Assembly (NCBI GenBank): GCA_964036045.1
Contig: OZ038380.1
Location: forward strand, 69,796,186-69,860,185
Length of the DNA stretch: 64,000 nucleotides
Direction of reading: 5' to 3'
DNA from: Eutreptiella sp. 'Long Island Sound 2002'
Lineage: Eukaryota > Euglenozoa > Euglenophyceae > Eutreptiales > Eutreptiaceae
Part shown: positions 22,196 through 34,653 of the stretch, in pieces
Layout of the letters: the number at the start of each line of letters is the position of its first letter
Position numbering within the stretch: the stretch's first letter is position 1
The notes under the pieces: model-generated
Database searches by the model: none
What the model saw: the letters and a program-made list of their open reading frames with translations, nothing else
What the model was told of the DNA's origin: nothing
Position numbers and translations under genes: made by a program

Positions 22196-22545
22196 AGCGT
22201 AATTGGCTTATTTTTTTTATTTGCCGTAAGTCGCTTATTTATTCTTTTTTAGGCGTAAGTCGAGCGTGGAAAAAAAAATTCGAAAATGTATGGTACGTGA
22301 CTTACGCTTTTTTTGTGACACGACCTACACCTAAAAAATTTTTCGCGACTTACGCTTTTCAAAAAAAAAAGCGAGGTACGCTTTTTTCGTTACGCGACCT
22401 ACGCTTTTTTTCATACGCGACCTACAACAAAAAAATAAAAAAAATAAGCGAGTTATGCTTTTTTTTTTAAACAAAAAGCGAGGTACGCTTTTTTGGTTAC
22501 GCGACCTACGCTTATTTCGATACGCAACCTACTGTAAAAAAAATG
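22196..22545. mobile_element. left repeat-rich end of the Ulp1-like element
   Basis: Many copies of GCGACCTACGC/GCGACTTACGC alternate with long T and A runs, and AAAAAGCG..CGCTTTTTT hairpins occur at about 22,366 and 22,475. Similar motifs (GCGACCTACGG, GCGACCTGCGC with A runs) reappear at 24,120-24,270 on the other side of the peptidase-like gene. These look like subterminal repeats of one DNA element of about 2.1 kb. Confidence 0.5.
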
Positions 22546-22620
22546 AAACTAAGGAGAAGGCTTTTGTTGCGGTGCACCTTGCGGCGCGCAGTTTGGGAAG
22601 CCTGCCTAATTTGTTGAGCT

Positions 22621-23723
22621 CTTGTTGTGGGAGATGGGTTAAGCCACAAGGACATTGTGGCGTGGCTGAACAACAACTTGTACCACAACGAGGTCGAGGA
22701 GCCATCGGCACGGACTATGGCGGTGACATAAATTGCGTCATGCCTGATAAGGATGAGTCAGTATGAAGACAGTAAGGGCAACAACCATAAAACGGTTGGT
22801 TTGGTTTGGAGGCAACGCCACATATTTATTGTTAATAGTGACAACCGCGAAGGGCTCCATTGGTTTTTTTGTGCCATCTACTGCAAAGTCCTAGTGTGGG
22901 CCTTCAAAGTCCACATTTGGGAGCCACTTTGTGGTTACTCTTTGGTCCGGCAAATGTTGAGACACCTCCAGTCAAAGGGTGTTGCCGCACATGCACGGGC
23001 TTTGGGTTTTCAAGAGGATGGTTTGTCATGTGGCTATCAATCGCTGCATCTTTGTGATGAGGTGGCCAACCAAAGGGGAAGCCTGGACGATGTTGTTGTT
23101 ACACACTTGCCCAAAGGTGTCATCAAGGAAGCACTGCGCATGATCAATGCAGATCGCTCCGTCCGAGTCCCCGGCACCATCCCGGGGCATGGGTGGGAGG
23201 AGGAGGTGACTTGCTGGAAGCCTGGAGAATCTCCTTCCGCCCCACCCTCCGACCCTGAGTCCCCGCCCCCATGTACTTCCCCCCTCCTTTTTGATGAAAA
23301 GGATCCTCTTTGGGAACCCGAGGGCAACATTGCTGCCTCCTCCTCGGAGCCAACCGTGGGAGAAATCCCTACCTTCGCGGCCCCCAACTCCGAGGACGTG
23401 CCCCAAGATCGGAATTTGGTGAAGGGCAATGTTAAGGCCTCTCCACAGACACGGTCCACTTCCTCTTTTAACTCTGCCACAAGTGATGATGCCCGTCCAT
23501 ACGTGTTCATCCGTGGGAAGCTTTTCGACGTGCCTAGGGCGTACCCAAGGGCGCAAGGGGTCATTTGGTGAACGACAAACAATTTATTCGAGAGCTGGGA
23601 GAGTTGCTTGCGAAGGATATCCGTAACGCTTGTGAGCAAAACACGAATCCGCGTGCAAAGCTGAAGGTATCGGACACAAAGTTTGATTTGATCTACAAGC
23701 ATGTGTTTGCCGACTTCTTGTAG
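22621..23723 (+). pseudogene. Ulp1/C48-like cysteine peptidase of a DNA transposon, copy 2
   Basis: A frame from 22,621 (GLSHKDIVAWLNNNLYHNEV) is cut by TAA at 22,729-22,731 and then continues in the same frame for 270 codons. It contains EGLHWFF (His at 22,858-22,860), VHIWEPLCG in the usual Asp position, and GFQEDGLSCGYQSL (Gln 23,011-23,013; Cys 23,029-23,031). This is the His, acidic, Gln, Cys order of Ulp1/SENP-type peptidases, although the acidic residue is Glu. The next about 150 residues are Pro/Ser-rich and low complexity. Near 23,541 a shift to another frame gives a charged end (VNDKQFIRELGELLAKDIRN) with a stop at 23,721-23,723. One nonsense codon and one frameshift suggest decay; an intron at 23,541 is less likely. 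Flanking repeats mark it as element-borne. Confidence 0.55.
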
Positions 23724-23959
23724 TTGGCCGCACGCCATTTTGGTTGCATGCGAAGAATGTAGCTGGCCCGAGGTGACCAGACTCAGGTCGTATCGCTAGC
23801 TTGAGCTTTGTAGCCCGTGGCGCCAGTAGCAATGTAATCATTTTGATACCGCTTGCCAAAGGCCGAAGGGCAAGTTGCATTTTTTGTTTGCGGGCATGAT
23901 GAGTGTGCTCCACGTTTTTTCCGCCATCTGCCGGCGATGAGTATAAAAACCACCCTTCA

Positions 23960-24275
23960 CGCCACGTCTCCATTGCTTTACCCGTGCCGGAGGTACCCAA
24001 AATGTCCGTGGGTGCTATATGCTTCACCTCCTCCAGTAGCAATGGCGGTTGTTGGGGGCTTCTTGTGTTTCCCTGCCTTTTTTTTGTTTTTTGTTTTTTT
24101 GAAAAAAGGATTTTTTTCCCCATATGCGACCTACGGCAAAAAAAAAAAAAGGTTTACGTGACACCAAAAAAAATTTCCGGTGAAACAAAAAAACACAACT
24201 TACGCCCCCCAAAAAATTGACGCGACCTGCGCCAAAAAAAATTAAAAAAGTGACTTATTTCCACAATCGAGCTAT
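23960..24275. mobile_element. right end of the Ulp1-like element
   Basis: This holds the segment shared with copy 1 (about 23,970-24,050, with GTACCCAAAATG and AGTAGCAATGGCGGT), followed by T and A runs with CGACCTACGG, ACGTGACACC and GCGACCTGCGC. The terminal GTGACTTATTT, read in reverse complement, resembles the left-end AAGTCGCTTATTT region, as loose inverted termini would. Confidence 0.4.
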
Positions 24276-24299
24276 GCTTTCATATTGCTTAGGGGCACA

Positions 24300-27200
24300 A
24301 CTACAGTCATAATGGTGGCCGATCACCAAATCAATTGGCGAGCATTTGATGCGGCGCGCGCACGGCGCACAAAATTGGCCACCGAGCTGTGCTAACTACC
24401 AAGGGGTTTTCTCTCCGCAAGGGCCATTTCACCAGGGAGGAGAGCCTAGGCTGTTCTAGGCAGTCACTGTAAGAGTAGTGCGCAGCCCCCGTGTGGCGGA
24501 GGTGCTCGCCCATGGCTTGAGGCGTCATCCACCGGCGATGTCGATTTGTTGGCAATTTTAAATCCGTTTACACTCAAGAATGTGCGCACATTAATCGCCA
24601 AGTGGCCTCAGGGGCTTTCGTCCCGGGGGCTTTATTCCCGCTCCGGACTCCACCTTCTCCAAACCCCTAAGCCCCTAGAGCCCAACACCTTGACGTGCTG
24701 TGAAGGCATGGTGGGCATGCCCATCCCAAATGGGCCGGAAACGCGGATTGGTCCAAAAGGCTATATATGTGGTGACATGCTCTTCTAGTTTTGAACCCCA
24801 TCCTCGGGAGGTTATCCGCCACGCCGTGATGCTTGGCGCATGGTCCCATGGGATGCGGGCATGGGTCGGCTCTCCATAAGCTGAGGTTGCAGTGGTGGGC
24901 AAGCCTTCCTCATAGCGGAGCCTAAAAGCTTTGTAATTGTTGCGTGTTATGCTATCGGCTTATTACATCTATGTAAGCTCTAACGGCGACCCCATAATGG
25001 CTACCCATGAGATTGTGGTGCACTATGCGCTCGCGCAGTGTCGTAAACGTGGGGCACATAGGTGCGAAAAGTGCCGTAAACACCACCGAGATGGTAGTGT
25101 ATCGCGCCAACTGTGCATCCTCTTATCCCCCCCCCCCTCATCCACACCACCCGGTCACTACCACCGGTGCACAATCAAAAGCCAACATCTCTGCGCCCCC
25201 CCCCGCCGCCATCATGCCTCCGCTCCCCTTGCCCTCACCTTGCCCTCCACCCCCCACTGCTACCTACTCCTCATTTTGTTCCCCTTTCCCCTTGCCAACT
25301 TGGCCACTCTTTGTTGTCCGTAATCCGTAATGAGCCACTACAATGTTTGTCGGCATCCAAGCCACCTCTCCCCACTCTGCTAGTGCTGCAAGATCAAGAG
25401 CTTGGCATCGTACACTAGCCCTCAGCGTCCATCGCAAAAGCCGCTTGAGTCACCTTGAGACACGTGCCTAGTTGCACCCGGGGGCATAGTTTTGACGCGG
25501 CGGGCACCCTCTGAGGTGTCTCAACTACTTTTTGTCAACTCCCTTTTACCCCCCCAGAGCCCCCTCCATGTCCTTATGTTGTATGGACCATTGAAAACAT
25601 CCCGCCCCATACTATATGCCACACACCAAACTATCTAGCTGCAGCTGGAGGGTGAGCATTCGCTGGAAAGTGTCTCCTTGGGTGGATAAAAGGTGTCCCC
25701 TCTGTTTTTTGTTGTCTTTATAAATTAGTTGTTTTCACTTTATGATAAATTTCTCATTACGGTTTCATGAAGTGAAAGCCACCACCCCGTGCCTCCTTTT
25801 TCTTCATCTTGTTGCCCATCACATGCGCAGGCACTTGGGCCGCCTTCCCGTGGGGACTGTGCGCGATGTTACGTGCCGTAGGGTGTCTTAGCAATAGCAT
25901 GCCCTACGCGGCTTTCTAGCGGAAGTGAAAGAAGCACTGATGTCGGATGTCATGGAGCCACCCCCCGTGGAATGCACTTCTTCACCCTCCATGCGCACAA
26001 TCTCTGGGCCCGAACCTACGGGCTTTGTTCTGTCTCCTTCAATCGCTTTTGTACTATGTTGTCATGTCCATACAAGAAATTGGTGTCGTACCCCGTTTTT
26101 CGTCATCCATCCACTACAGGTAGCTTTTCGCAGCTTTATATTGCGGTTGTGTCTAGGTTTTTCGGTGCCAATACAGCGTGATGATAACTATGTCTTCCAC
26201 CGTGGCCATCCCCGATCAGATGCGTGTGGCGAAGCGGTATTTTTCTTGGTGGCACAATGCTCTTTGCTCGCCATGCGGTTTTATTTGCCCCCCTCGCGCC
26301 TCTCTCCGGGTATGAATGGATCATGCAGGGGGCTCTGGCCCATATGTTTTCAACACAACTATGCGCGTGTTTGGTGCTGAGGGATGTCAATCAAAGCGCA
26401 GCATAGGCAAAACCTTTCACGTTCTCCGATGCGGAGATGCACTAGCCCAATTTTTTGTCAATGGCCGGTTCGGTTACGTCAACCCCAAAGCGTGAGATCC
26501 CTACCTTGTTCCCGACCCAAGGCTATCCCAACATCCCGTAATAAATCCTAATCCTCGTGTATTTTCATGCAGCTAATGACGAAGTTTTCCTAGCGACCTT
26601 GTTTCCCACAAATCATGAGTTGGCAACCCCGCGCCTCACACATATATCCCTCTCTTGTTGGTTTCAATCTAGTAACATTGTGGAGACTTTCCTCCATTTC
26701 CTCCAGAGGAGCAACAATTTACAGACCCCTATTATCCCAACATTGCGTGAATTAGTGCCCGCACTCAGCGAACAATGTTTGTGGACCTTGTATTTTCCTG
26801 CTCACGAGACGCCCTGCTCGGTGTTGTGCGCCACACCTACAGCGAATCAATTGCTTATAATAGGAGCGACAATGCGGACAAAAGTGACAAGCCACTTGCA
26901 ATGCCAAGTGGCTTGGTGGACCAAGCTCACACACCTAGGTTAGGGTCCTCTCTAAGGTGTCATCCACACAACATGCCGTGTCGCCCCTCTCGAGCTCGAG
27001 CTCAGCCTCATGCCACTGGCCGACCGGACCAACCATGACTGGATGGAATGGGCTTAGCCGGACCCCTTTTTGATTTCCCGCATTTGAGTGTTTAGGAGCT
27101 TGAAGACATTCTGAGTCAAAACTCCCAAGCCCACACCCCCACGGAGACTTGATGGAATACGTATCTTCAAAACGGCTAGAAGACCGCCATCTAAGCCTTG

Positions 27201-29280
27201 CCTATCTAGTGGTGCCCATGCAATGCTTGACCTTGCATCAAAAAAGTACACTCTGTGGCTAGTGGTCTTTTGCAACACTTCCTACCAAATTAGGCATGCA
27301 ACGGCCAGATGGTGCAACAATCGAGAGCCCCTCTTGTTTCAGTGCATAAGCACGACGCTCAGACACTTGTGGACCCTAAGTCGAACATTCCAACCCTTGC
27401 AAGTCGCAACGACAGACCTTGCCCATTTGTGTCCGCGATGGTTGCACGCTACGATCCCGAGCCAAGCCCCACGAGGTGCCCGCCGTCTATACTCGCACTT
27501 AAGCCTCTTTTCCTAACACCATCTGAGAGGACCTAGATGGCTTGGCCAAGGTGGTAGCTGAGTGATAGTCTCCCCGACTAGGATGGATTCAAGGACTGTA
27601 GGACCCCTCTGTGTGTTTTGTGTGTAATGCCACTTTCACCTTGTATCACCCGCATGATCCTATTGGGTACCTTCAATAGTCAATAGGCTGTGCACGCTTA
27701 TACGCTCCGGTAGGTGTCCCTTTCCACCATCCCATCGTAGCTGGTTTAGTTGTTTAAAGAGACCTCATTATGCGGGGACTCGTCAATTGGGGGGGGTCCA
27801 CTTGATGGTTTTCGGAGTACCCCGCAACCTGCCCCCCCCCCCCCATAGATTGCACTTGCCCCTTTTGTGGAAGCCGCTTGTCTATGTGATACCACATTGA
27901 GCCTAGAGGCTAGAACATAATATAGATATACCATGCCCTCCATTGACGGTGCTTCTCACCAATTTTCCCTTGTCAGGTGTAGTTGGGTGCCATGTAGCAT
28001 GGCACAACACGGGTAGATATTTTTATCCATGGTCCCTAGGAGCCCACACTTTTGGGGTGAATTTTTTTTCTCCAAACGTGTCTGATGTCGGGTCTTACTC
28101 TTGGGCCAACCAGGCTGCCACATGGGGCCCGGAAAAGGCACCGTGCCTTTTCTTTTCGTTGTAATCACTTGTTGGCCATACAAACCATAGCTGTTGTTTT
28201 AGTGCAGCATGTCCCGTTTTCAAAACGGATTGTATCACCAGTTTTCGTGCAGGAGCGTTTCCTTTTCCTTCCTAGCTGCTGAAAGAATTTTCAATGACAT
28301 CCCCCCCTCAAATCCTGGAGTCTGGAGACGTACTAAGTAGGGTTTTCTTTTCACTTTTTTTACGTGTCATTACCCCACCCCCACCCCCCATTGGAAACTA
28401 AATCTGTGAAGTCTTGGCAGCGCGACTAACACCAGGGATGATGGCGGGTACGATTAGCGCACAAATTCGGATGGCCTATCCGCTGCATCGTCAACGGTCG
28501 CTTTTCCAAAAAAAAAAAAGGAAAAAAGGTCAAACACTTTGTCCCCATGATGTTGTCTTTCCATTGTGCTTGCTTGTGCCTGTGCCTGTGCCTGTTTCTA
28601 TGAAGCATATATTGGTACTGCCAACTCATTTTTACTTTTGCTTGTCACAATTTTACCTCGTGATGTCTAACATAGCTGGTCCCGATGGGCATACCTGAAG
28701 GTAAGGTTTGAGTACATGGGAGTGTCAATCCCGTGGGTATCCGTCGCCATCCACGGGGCCACATCGCAATAGGCCATGCCGCCAACGTGCCAACCGTGTG
28801 ATGCCCTAGATGCCCATTGTGGTGCCGCCCGTGGCGGCAAAGTGTCGTTGAAGGTTGATCCTCTCTCTCCTCGTCACATTGCACATCCATTGTTTTTTTG
28901 TGCCTTGTATGTGCTTCTGGACGGGTAGGGAGCTTGGTTGGCATGCAGGGTACCAACAGCCACCTCTTTTGTTCCCTTTTCTAGTTATGGATTGGATGTT
29001 GGCAACTACCCTCCTTGACTAGCTGTCAACTAGCGAGGAAGCCGAGTTACATCTTCTCGGAGACCTCCATCCCTTTCGGACAGTGACACGGCCAAACCCC
29101 TTCCTCAATTGGCCTCCCTTCAACCACCCATTCTGAAACCCTTGATCACACTGCCGTCCCCTCCTTGCGCGTCCCCACTACCCCATCCTACATCACTCCA
29201 CCACCCAAGGTCGTAGTAGCCAACGTTGAGCCCCCCCCCCTCCCCCCGCAGTGGCCAGCCACCCGTCATTCTCTTGCCTA
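24300..29280. other. gene-poor 5-kb interval
   Basis: Apart from the short frame at 26,316-26,495 I see no supported gene. Overlapping short frames occur throughout. (CTGTGC)n at about 28,571-28,595 and C-rich runs at 25,128, 25,198, 27,831 and 29,229 are simple sequence. No tRNA, rRNA or repeat array was recognised. Confidence 0.35.
26316..26495 (+). CDS. small ORF or decayed coding remnant, 59 codons
   Basis: From an ATG the frame runs 59 codons to TGA, with protein-like composition (TTMRVFGAEGCQSKRSIGKT, then HVLRCGDALAQFFVNGRFGY). In-frame sequence beyond the stop still looks partly protein-like, so this may be a piece of a larger dead gene. No family is recognised and there is no supporting context. 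Confidence 0.2.
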   Translation: MDHAGGSGPYVFNTTMRVFGAEGCQSKRSIGKTFHVLRCGDALAQFFVNGRFGYVNPKA

Positions 29281-29289
29281 AGCAGTAGC

Positions 29290-32200
29290 TACGCCAGCCC
29301 GTGAGGACGGTGGGACCCTTTCCCATGTATGCCACTATCCGCGGTAGGACTTGTGGACCTTTTCCCACATTTGCGGGTTTCTGTTGTAGGACCCTTTCTG
29401 TGATGTGCCACCACCCTTTCCGAGGTGTGGCATCATCCGTATCACGACGTTTGGAACCTTTCCTAGGCGTGCCACTATCCGCGCTAAGACTTTTGCACCC
29501 TTTTGCATGTGTGGCACCACCGTGGATGGTGCGCCATATGCTGAAGGGTCCAAAAGCGTAACTATGCATTGAGCCGCATATGGGGAAAGGTCCAAAGGTC
29601 CTACCGTGGATGGTGGCTCACATGCGGAAGGGCCCAAAAGTCTTGTTGCGGATGGTGCCACACATGAAGAAGCGTGGAAAGGTCGCAAGAATTTTGGACC
29701 CTTCCTCATGTGTGCCACCGTTTATGAATGTCCATATTTTCGGGGGTCTGTTTTGGCCAAGGAGGACCCTACGTAGGGTGGAAACACGACTTGAAATAGA
29801 AAGTTCTTGGGCTTTGTTTGACGCTCATTATGTTGAGTGTCACCGGGTGCAATTGTCTTGCAACTTAGCAAAAAGCGGAGTCTGGACAATTTTGGCCGAA
29901 TGTTGCGATTTCTCCACTAGTTTCATCCTTGGGTGTCGTTTAGACGGTGGTTGCATGTGAGCCACCAGGCATCGCACTTGTCTTGGACCCTTTTGTATGT
30001 GTGCCACCATCCCCCGTTAGACCTTTGGACTCTTTCCCATGTTTGCAAGCATCCATCATAAACATTTTGGACCCTTACCAAGGTTTGCCACAATCCACAG
30101 AGGGCCTTTTGGACCCATTCTCAAGTAGCCGGTGAAGCCACCATCCGAAGTAGGAATGTATGGACCGTTTCCCAATGGTGCCCCTTTCCGCATGAGGACT
30201 TTCCCACCCTTTCGCAAGTTCGCTGTTGTCGGCCTCAGATTTTTTGAACCCTTTCCCATGTGTGCCACCATCCGCATTAGGACTGTGGGACCCTTTCCCA
30301 ATTATGCCATTATCCGCAGTAGGAACTTTGGACCGTTTCTTAGGTGTGGTAGCCCCCGTAGTAGGACTTTTCTGGCCTGCATGTGGTGTGCCACCACCCT
30401 TTCCCAGGTGTGGCACCATCCGCATCACGACTTTTGAGACCTTTGCAACCCTTGCCGCTATCCGCACTAAGACTTTTGCACCCTTTTGCATGTGTGGCAT
30501 CGATGTGGATGCTGCGCTATATGCAGAAGGGACCAAAAGTGCCACATATCGGTAAATGCCAAAAGTCTTACGGCGCATGGTGGCTCACATGCATAAGGGT
30601 CCAAAAATCTTGATGCAGAGGGTAGGAGGCGTCCAAAGGCCGTAACATTTTTAGACCCTTTTCCATGTGTGCCACCGTTTATGAGCGTCTATTTTTTTTG
30701 GGTTGTTTTGTCCGAGGAGGACCTTACATAGGGTGCAAACGCGCATTTGACTTTAGAAGTTAGTTGACTTTATTTGCCGATCATTATGTTGAGTGTAACT
30801 GGGTGCATTTGTCTTGCAACTTAGCAAAAGCGGAGTTTGTATCATTTTGCACGAGGCTTGCTATCTGCTGACGACCTTCATCGTCGGGAGATTTTCGGAC
30901 AGCCTTTGCATGTGTGCTTCCATGCACCGCACCTCTCTTGGACCCTTTTGCATGTGTGCCACCATCCCGAGTAAGACCTTTTGACGCTTTCCCATGCGTG
31001 CCACCATCCACCATCAGACATTTGGACCTTTTCGGAGGTTTGCCACAATCCGCAGTTGTGCTTGTGGAGCCTTTCTCTAGTGTGCCCCTATCCACATGTG
31101 GAGGTTCGGACCGTTTCCCGAGTGTGCCGCCTCCCAGTGGAGGATCTTTGGACCCTTTGCTAGGTGTGCCACCATCTGCAATAGGATTATGGCACCCCGT
31201 CCCAAGTATGCCACTATCCGTGGTAGGACTTTTGGTCCGTTTCCAAGGTGTGCTAGCGTCTGTAGTAGGACTTCTCTACCCTTTCCACAATTTGCCACCA
31301 CCGCTTCCCGGGTGTGGCACCATCCGCATCAGGACTTTTGGAACCTTTCCAAGGCGTGTCACTATCCGCCCTTCGACTTTTGCACCCTTTTGCATGTGTG
31401 GTATCAATGTGGATTGTGTGCCATATGCAGAAGGGTCCAAAAGTGTAACTACGCATAGTGCCACATATGGGGAAAGGTCCAAAAATTTTCAATGTGGATG
31501 GTGGCTCACATGCAAAAGGGTCCAAAAAACTTGCCGCGGATGAGGCGACACATGAAGAGGAGTCGAAAAGTGGTAACATTTTTCGACTCTTTTTCATGTG
31601 TGCCACCGTTTATGAGTGTCTGTTTCTTGGGCGGGGGGGACTTGTCCGAGGAGGACCCTACGTAGCGTGCAACCATGTATTTGACTTTGGAAGTCAATGG
31701 ACTTTGTTGGACGCTCATTCTCTTGAGTGTAACCGGGTGCATTCATCTTACATCTTAGCAATAGCGGAGTTTGGACATTTTCGCCCGAGGGTTACCATTC
31801 GTCGACGATTTTCATCTTTGGAAGGTCCTTTGGACAGCTTTTGCATGTGTGCTTCCATGCGCCGCGACAGTCTTCGACTGCTTTGCATGTGTGCCACAAT
31901 CCGCTTCACGACTTTAGGAGCCTTCTGCATGTCTGCCACTATCCCCGGTTAGACTCGTTCACCCTTTCGCATGTATGCCACCATCCAAAGTAGGACTTTT
32001 GGACCCTTGCCAAGGGTTGGCACTATCTGCGGTAGGACTTTTGGACCCTTTCTCAAGTGGGCCAGCATCTGAAGTAGTACCTTTGGACCCTTTCCCCAGT
32101 CCGCCCCTATCCTCATGAGGACTGCTCCGCCCTTTCTCACTCGCAGTAGGACTTTTGGACCATTTCCTAAGTAGCTAGCGCCCGTAGTAGGACCGTTTTG

Positions 32201-33835
32201 CGTGATGCGCCACTACCCTTTCCTAGGTGTGGCACCATCCGAGGAACGATTTTTGGAATCTGTCCCGGGTATCCCACTGCCCGCACCAAGATCTTTGTAC
32301 CCTTTTGCATGTGTGGCATCACTGTGGATGGTGTGCCATATGCAGAAGGGTCCAAAAGTATAATTACGCATAGTGCCACATATGGGGAAAGGTCCAAAAG
32401 TCTTACGGTGGATGGTGGCTCACATGCGGCAGGGTCCAAAAGTCTTGCTGCTGATTGTGCCACACATACAGAAGCGTCAAAAGGTTGTAACACTTTTGGA
32501 CCCTTTTTGCACGTTTGCCACCGTTTAGGAGAAACTCTTTCTTGGGGGATTGGTTTTTGTCGACAACGACCTTACGTCCGGTTGAAACACGTACTTGAAA
32601 TTGGAAGTTAGTGGACTTCGTTTGACGCCCATTATCTTGAGTGCAACTGGGTGCTTTTGTCTTGCAACTTAGCAAAAACGGAATTTCCACAATTTTGGCC
32701 GAGGGTTGCTATTCGTTGACAACTTTCAACTTTTAGAGAATTTTGGACAGCTTTTGCATATGTCCTTCCATGTGTTGCAACACTCTTGGACCCTTTGGCA
32801 TGTGTGCCACCATGCCTGGTTAGACGTTTTAACCCTTTCGCATGCGTGGCAGCATCCACCATAGTACTTTTCCACCTTTTCCAACCTTTGCCACAATTCG
32901 CAGTCGGATCTGTGGACCCATTCTCAAATTGGCCACCATCCAAAGTAGGAATTTTGACCGTTTCCCAAGTTTACCTCTTTCCGCATGCGGACTTTTGCAC
33001 CCTTTCCAAAGTTTGCCGCTGTCCGTAGTAGGTCTTTTGGACCGTTTCCCAAGTGTGCTGGCGTCCGTCATAGAACTCTTGGACTCTTTACATGATGTGC
33101 CACCATCCTTTCCCATGCGCTGCACCATCCGCATCACGACGTTTGGAAGCTTTCCCCGATGTACCACGATGTGCACTAAGCCTTTTGCACCCTTTTGCAC
33201 GTGTGGCATTATTGTGCAATGGTACGCCATATGCCGAACGGTCCAAAATTGTAACTACGCATAGTGCCACATATGGGGAAAGGTCCAAAAGTGTTACCGC
33301 GGACGGTGCCTCACTTTCAGAAGGGTCGAAAAGTCTTGCCGCGGATGGTGCCACACATGAAGAAGTGTCGAAAATTGGTAATACGTTTGGATCCCTTTTC
33401 ATGTGTGCCACTGTTTTTGAGTATTTACTTTTTTGGGCCGTTGCTTTCACCGAGGAGGACCCTACGTAGGGTGCAAACACGCATTTGACTTTGGAATTTA
33501 ATGGACTTTGTTTGACGCTCATAATGTTGAGTGTAACTAGGTGCATTTGTGTTACAATTTAGCGAAAGCGGAGTTTGGACAAATTTCCCCGAGGGTTGCT
33601 ATTCGTCGACGATTTTCATCTTTGGGAGGCTTTTGGACATCTTTTGCATATCTGCCTCCATGCGTCGCAACACTCTTGAACCGTTTTGCATGCGTGCCAC
33701 CATCTCCCGTTAAACCTTTGGACACTTTCCCATGTGTGCCATCAGCCACCATCAACATTTTGGACCTTTTCCAAGGTTTGCCACAATCTACAGTGGGACT
33801 TTTGTACCCTTTCTCAAGTGGACCACCATTGGAAG
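29290..33835. repeat. left minisatellite: 42-bp units in five ~0.9-kb higher-order repeats
   Basis: The base unit, about TTTGGACCCTTTCCCATGTG followed by TGCCACCATCCGCAGTAGGAC, has an exact 42-bp step where checked (GGACCC at 32,001, 32,043 and 32,085). Units occur mostly in this orientation and, in each higher-order repeat, about four in reverse. A non-array block beginning GGAGGACCCTACGTAGGG recurs at 29,761, 30,716, 31,650, about 32,565 and 33,454, so higher-order periods are about 955, 934, 915 and 889 bp. Because 42 is divisible by three, 14-residue periodic frames appear on both strands. They are broken and not claimed as genes. Confidence 0.85.
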
Positions 33836-34503
33836 CATGGTGCCGCCAGTCTTCGGGGCAGCAAGTGTTCCGACCTGTTGGCCGAATGCATGTCATCGTT
33901 CCCCTTCATCCGGGCCCGTTTCTCGGAGGCAATGGACCACGCTCCCCTCCCGGCTGTCCACAAAACCAAGGTGCAGGACATCTTTACGTATGCGGAGGCC
34001 CTCCTTCCCGCACCCTATCTTATAGGGCTCCTTTTCGAGTTGGGTGCACCCCGGTCCAGCTTCCGCGTGTTGTCTGACTACATCACCCGCCGGGGCGATG
34101 CCTACCCTGCCCGCACCGGGCTGCCCTTCCTACGGCCCATCCCCACACGGGACCAATTTGACGCAACGTGGAAGTCATTGACCGCCCCGCTTGCGTTGTC
34201 CCCCCGGTGGAATGTGCCGACCCCCCATCGTGAGGTCATTGTTGGTCCCCACGGTCGTGGGCACAATACGTGCAAACCGGGCTAGCCCTGTGCCAGTGCA
34301 TTGACAGGATCTGCCCCCTCACCTTTGTGGTGCGGGGTGACGGGTATCTTTGCGCCGGTGGCAGTTGGTAACATTTATCGGTGGAGCTATCGAACCATGG
34401 GGTAAAGGCGTGAACACCCGCCTTCCTATGGGTCATCGGCATGGCCGTCACGGGGGACAAGGATATGGTTTCCATGGGCCAAGTTTGGGCTCAAGTGCTG
34501 CAG
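33836..34503 (+). pseudogene. transposon-like multi-exon gene, exon 1
   Basis: From about 33,836 one frame reads as protein (DLLAECMSSFPFIRARFSEA, then FTYAEALLPAPYLIGLLFEL) to about 34,262. Coding then shifts to another frame that contains TAA (34,369-34,371) and TGA (34,411-34,413) before ending AVTGDKDMVSMGQVWAQVLQ at a CAG|GTTTGT donor. The sequence emerges directly from the left 42-bp array. The protein family is not named, but the later exons and decay pattern point to a mobile-element protein. Whether a true 5' exon exists upstream is hidden by the array. Confidence 0.45.
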
Positions 34504-34653
34504 GTTTGTAGTTTGCATTTTCGTGTACCTATGTTGTTCATAATTCGGGTGTCCATAATTCAAAAAATGCCGTCATGAAACGCCGTGCTGCCGATTTATG
34601 AATTACGAACGCGTTTTATGAACACAAATTATGAACACCTTTTATGAACATAG
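34504..34653 (+). other. intron 1, 150 nt, containing a TTATGAAC foldback sequence
   Basis: CAG|GTTTGT to CATAG|GTC joins two phase-0 exon ends (VWAQVLQ and VLKSIINCKSF). From 34,537 the intron carries GTTCATAATTCGG and then several TTTTATGAAC/ATTATGAAC copies, the reverse complement of the first motif, so it can fold back. Related sequence is in introns 2 and 3. Confidence 0.6.
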
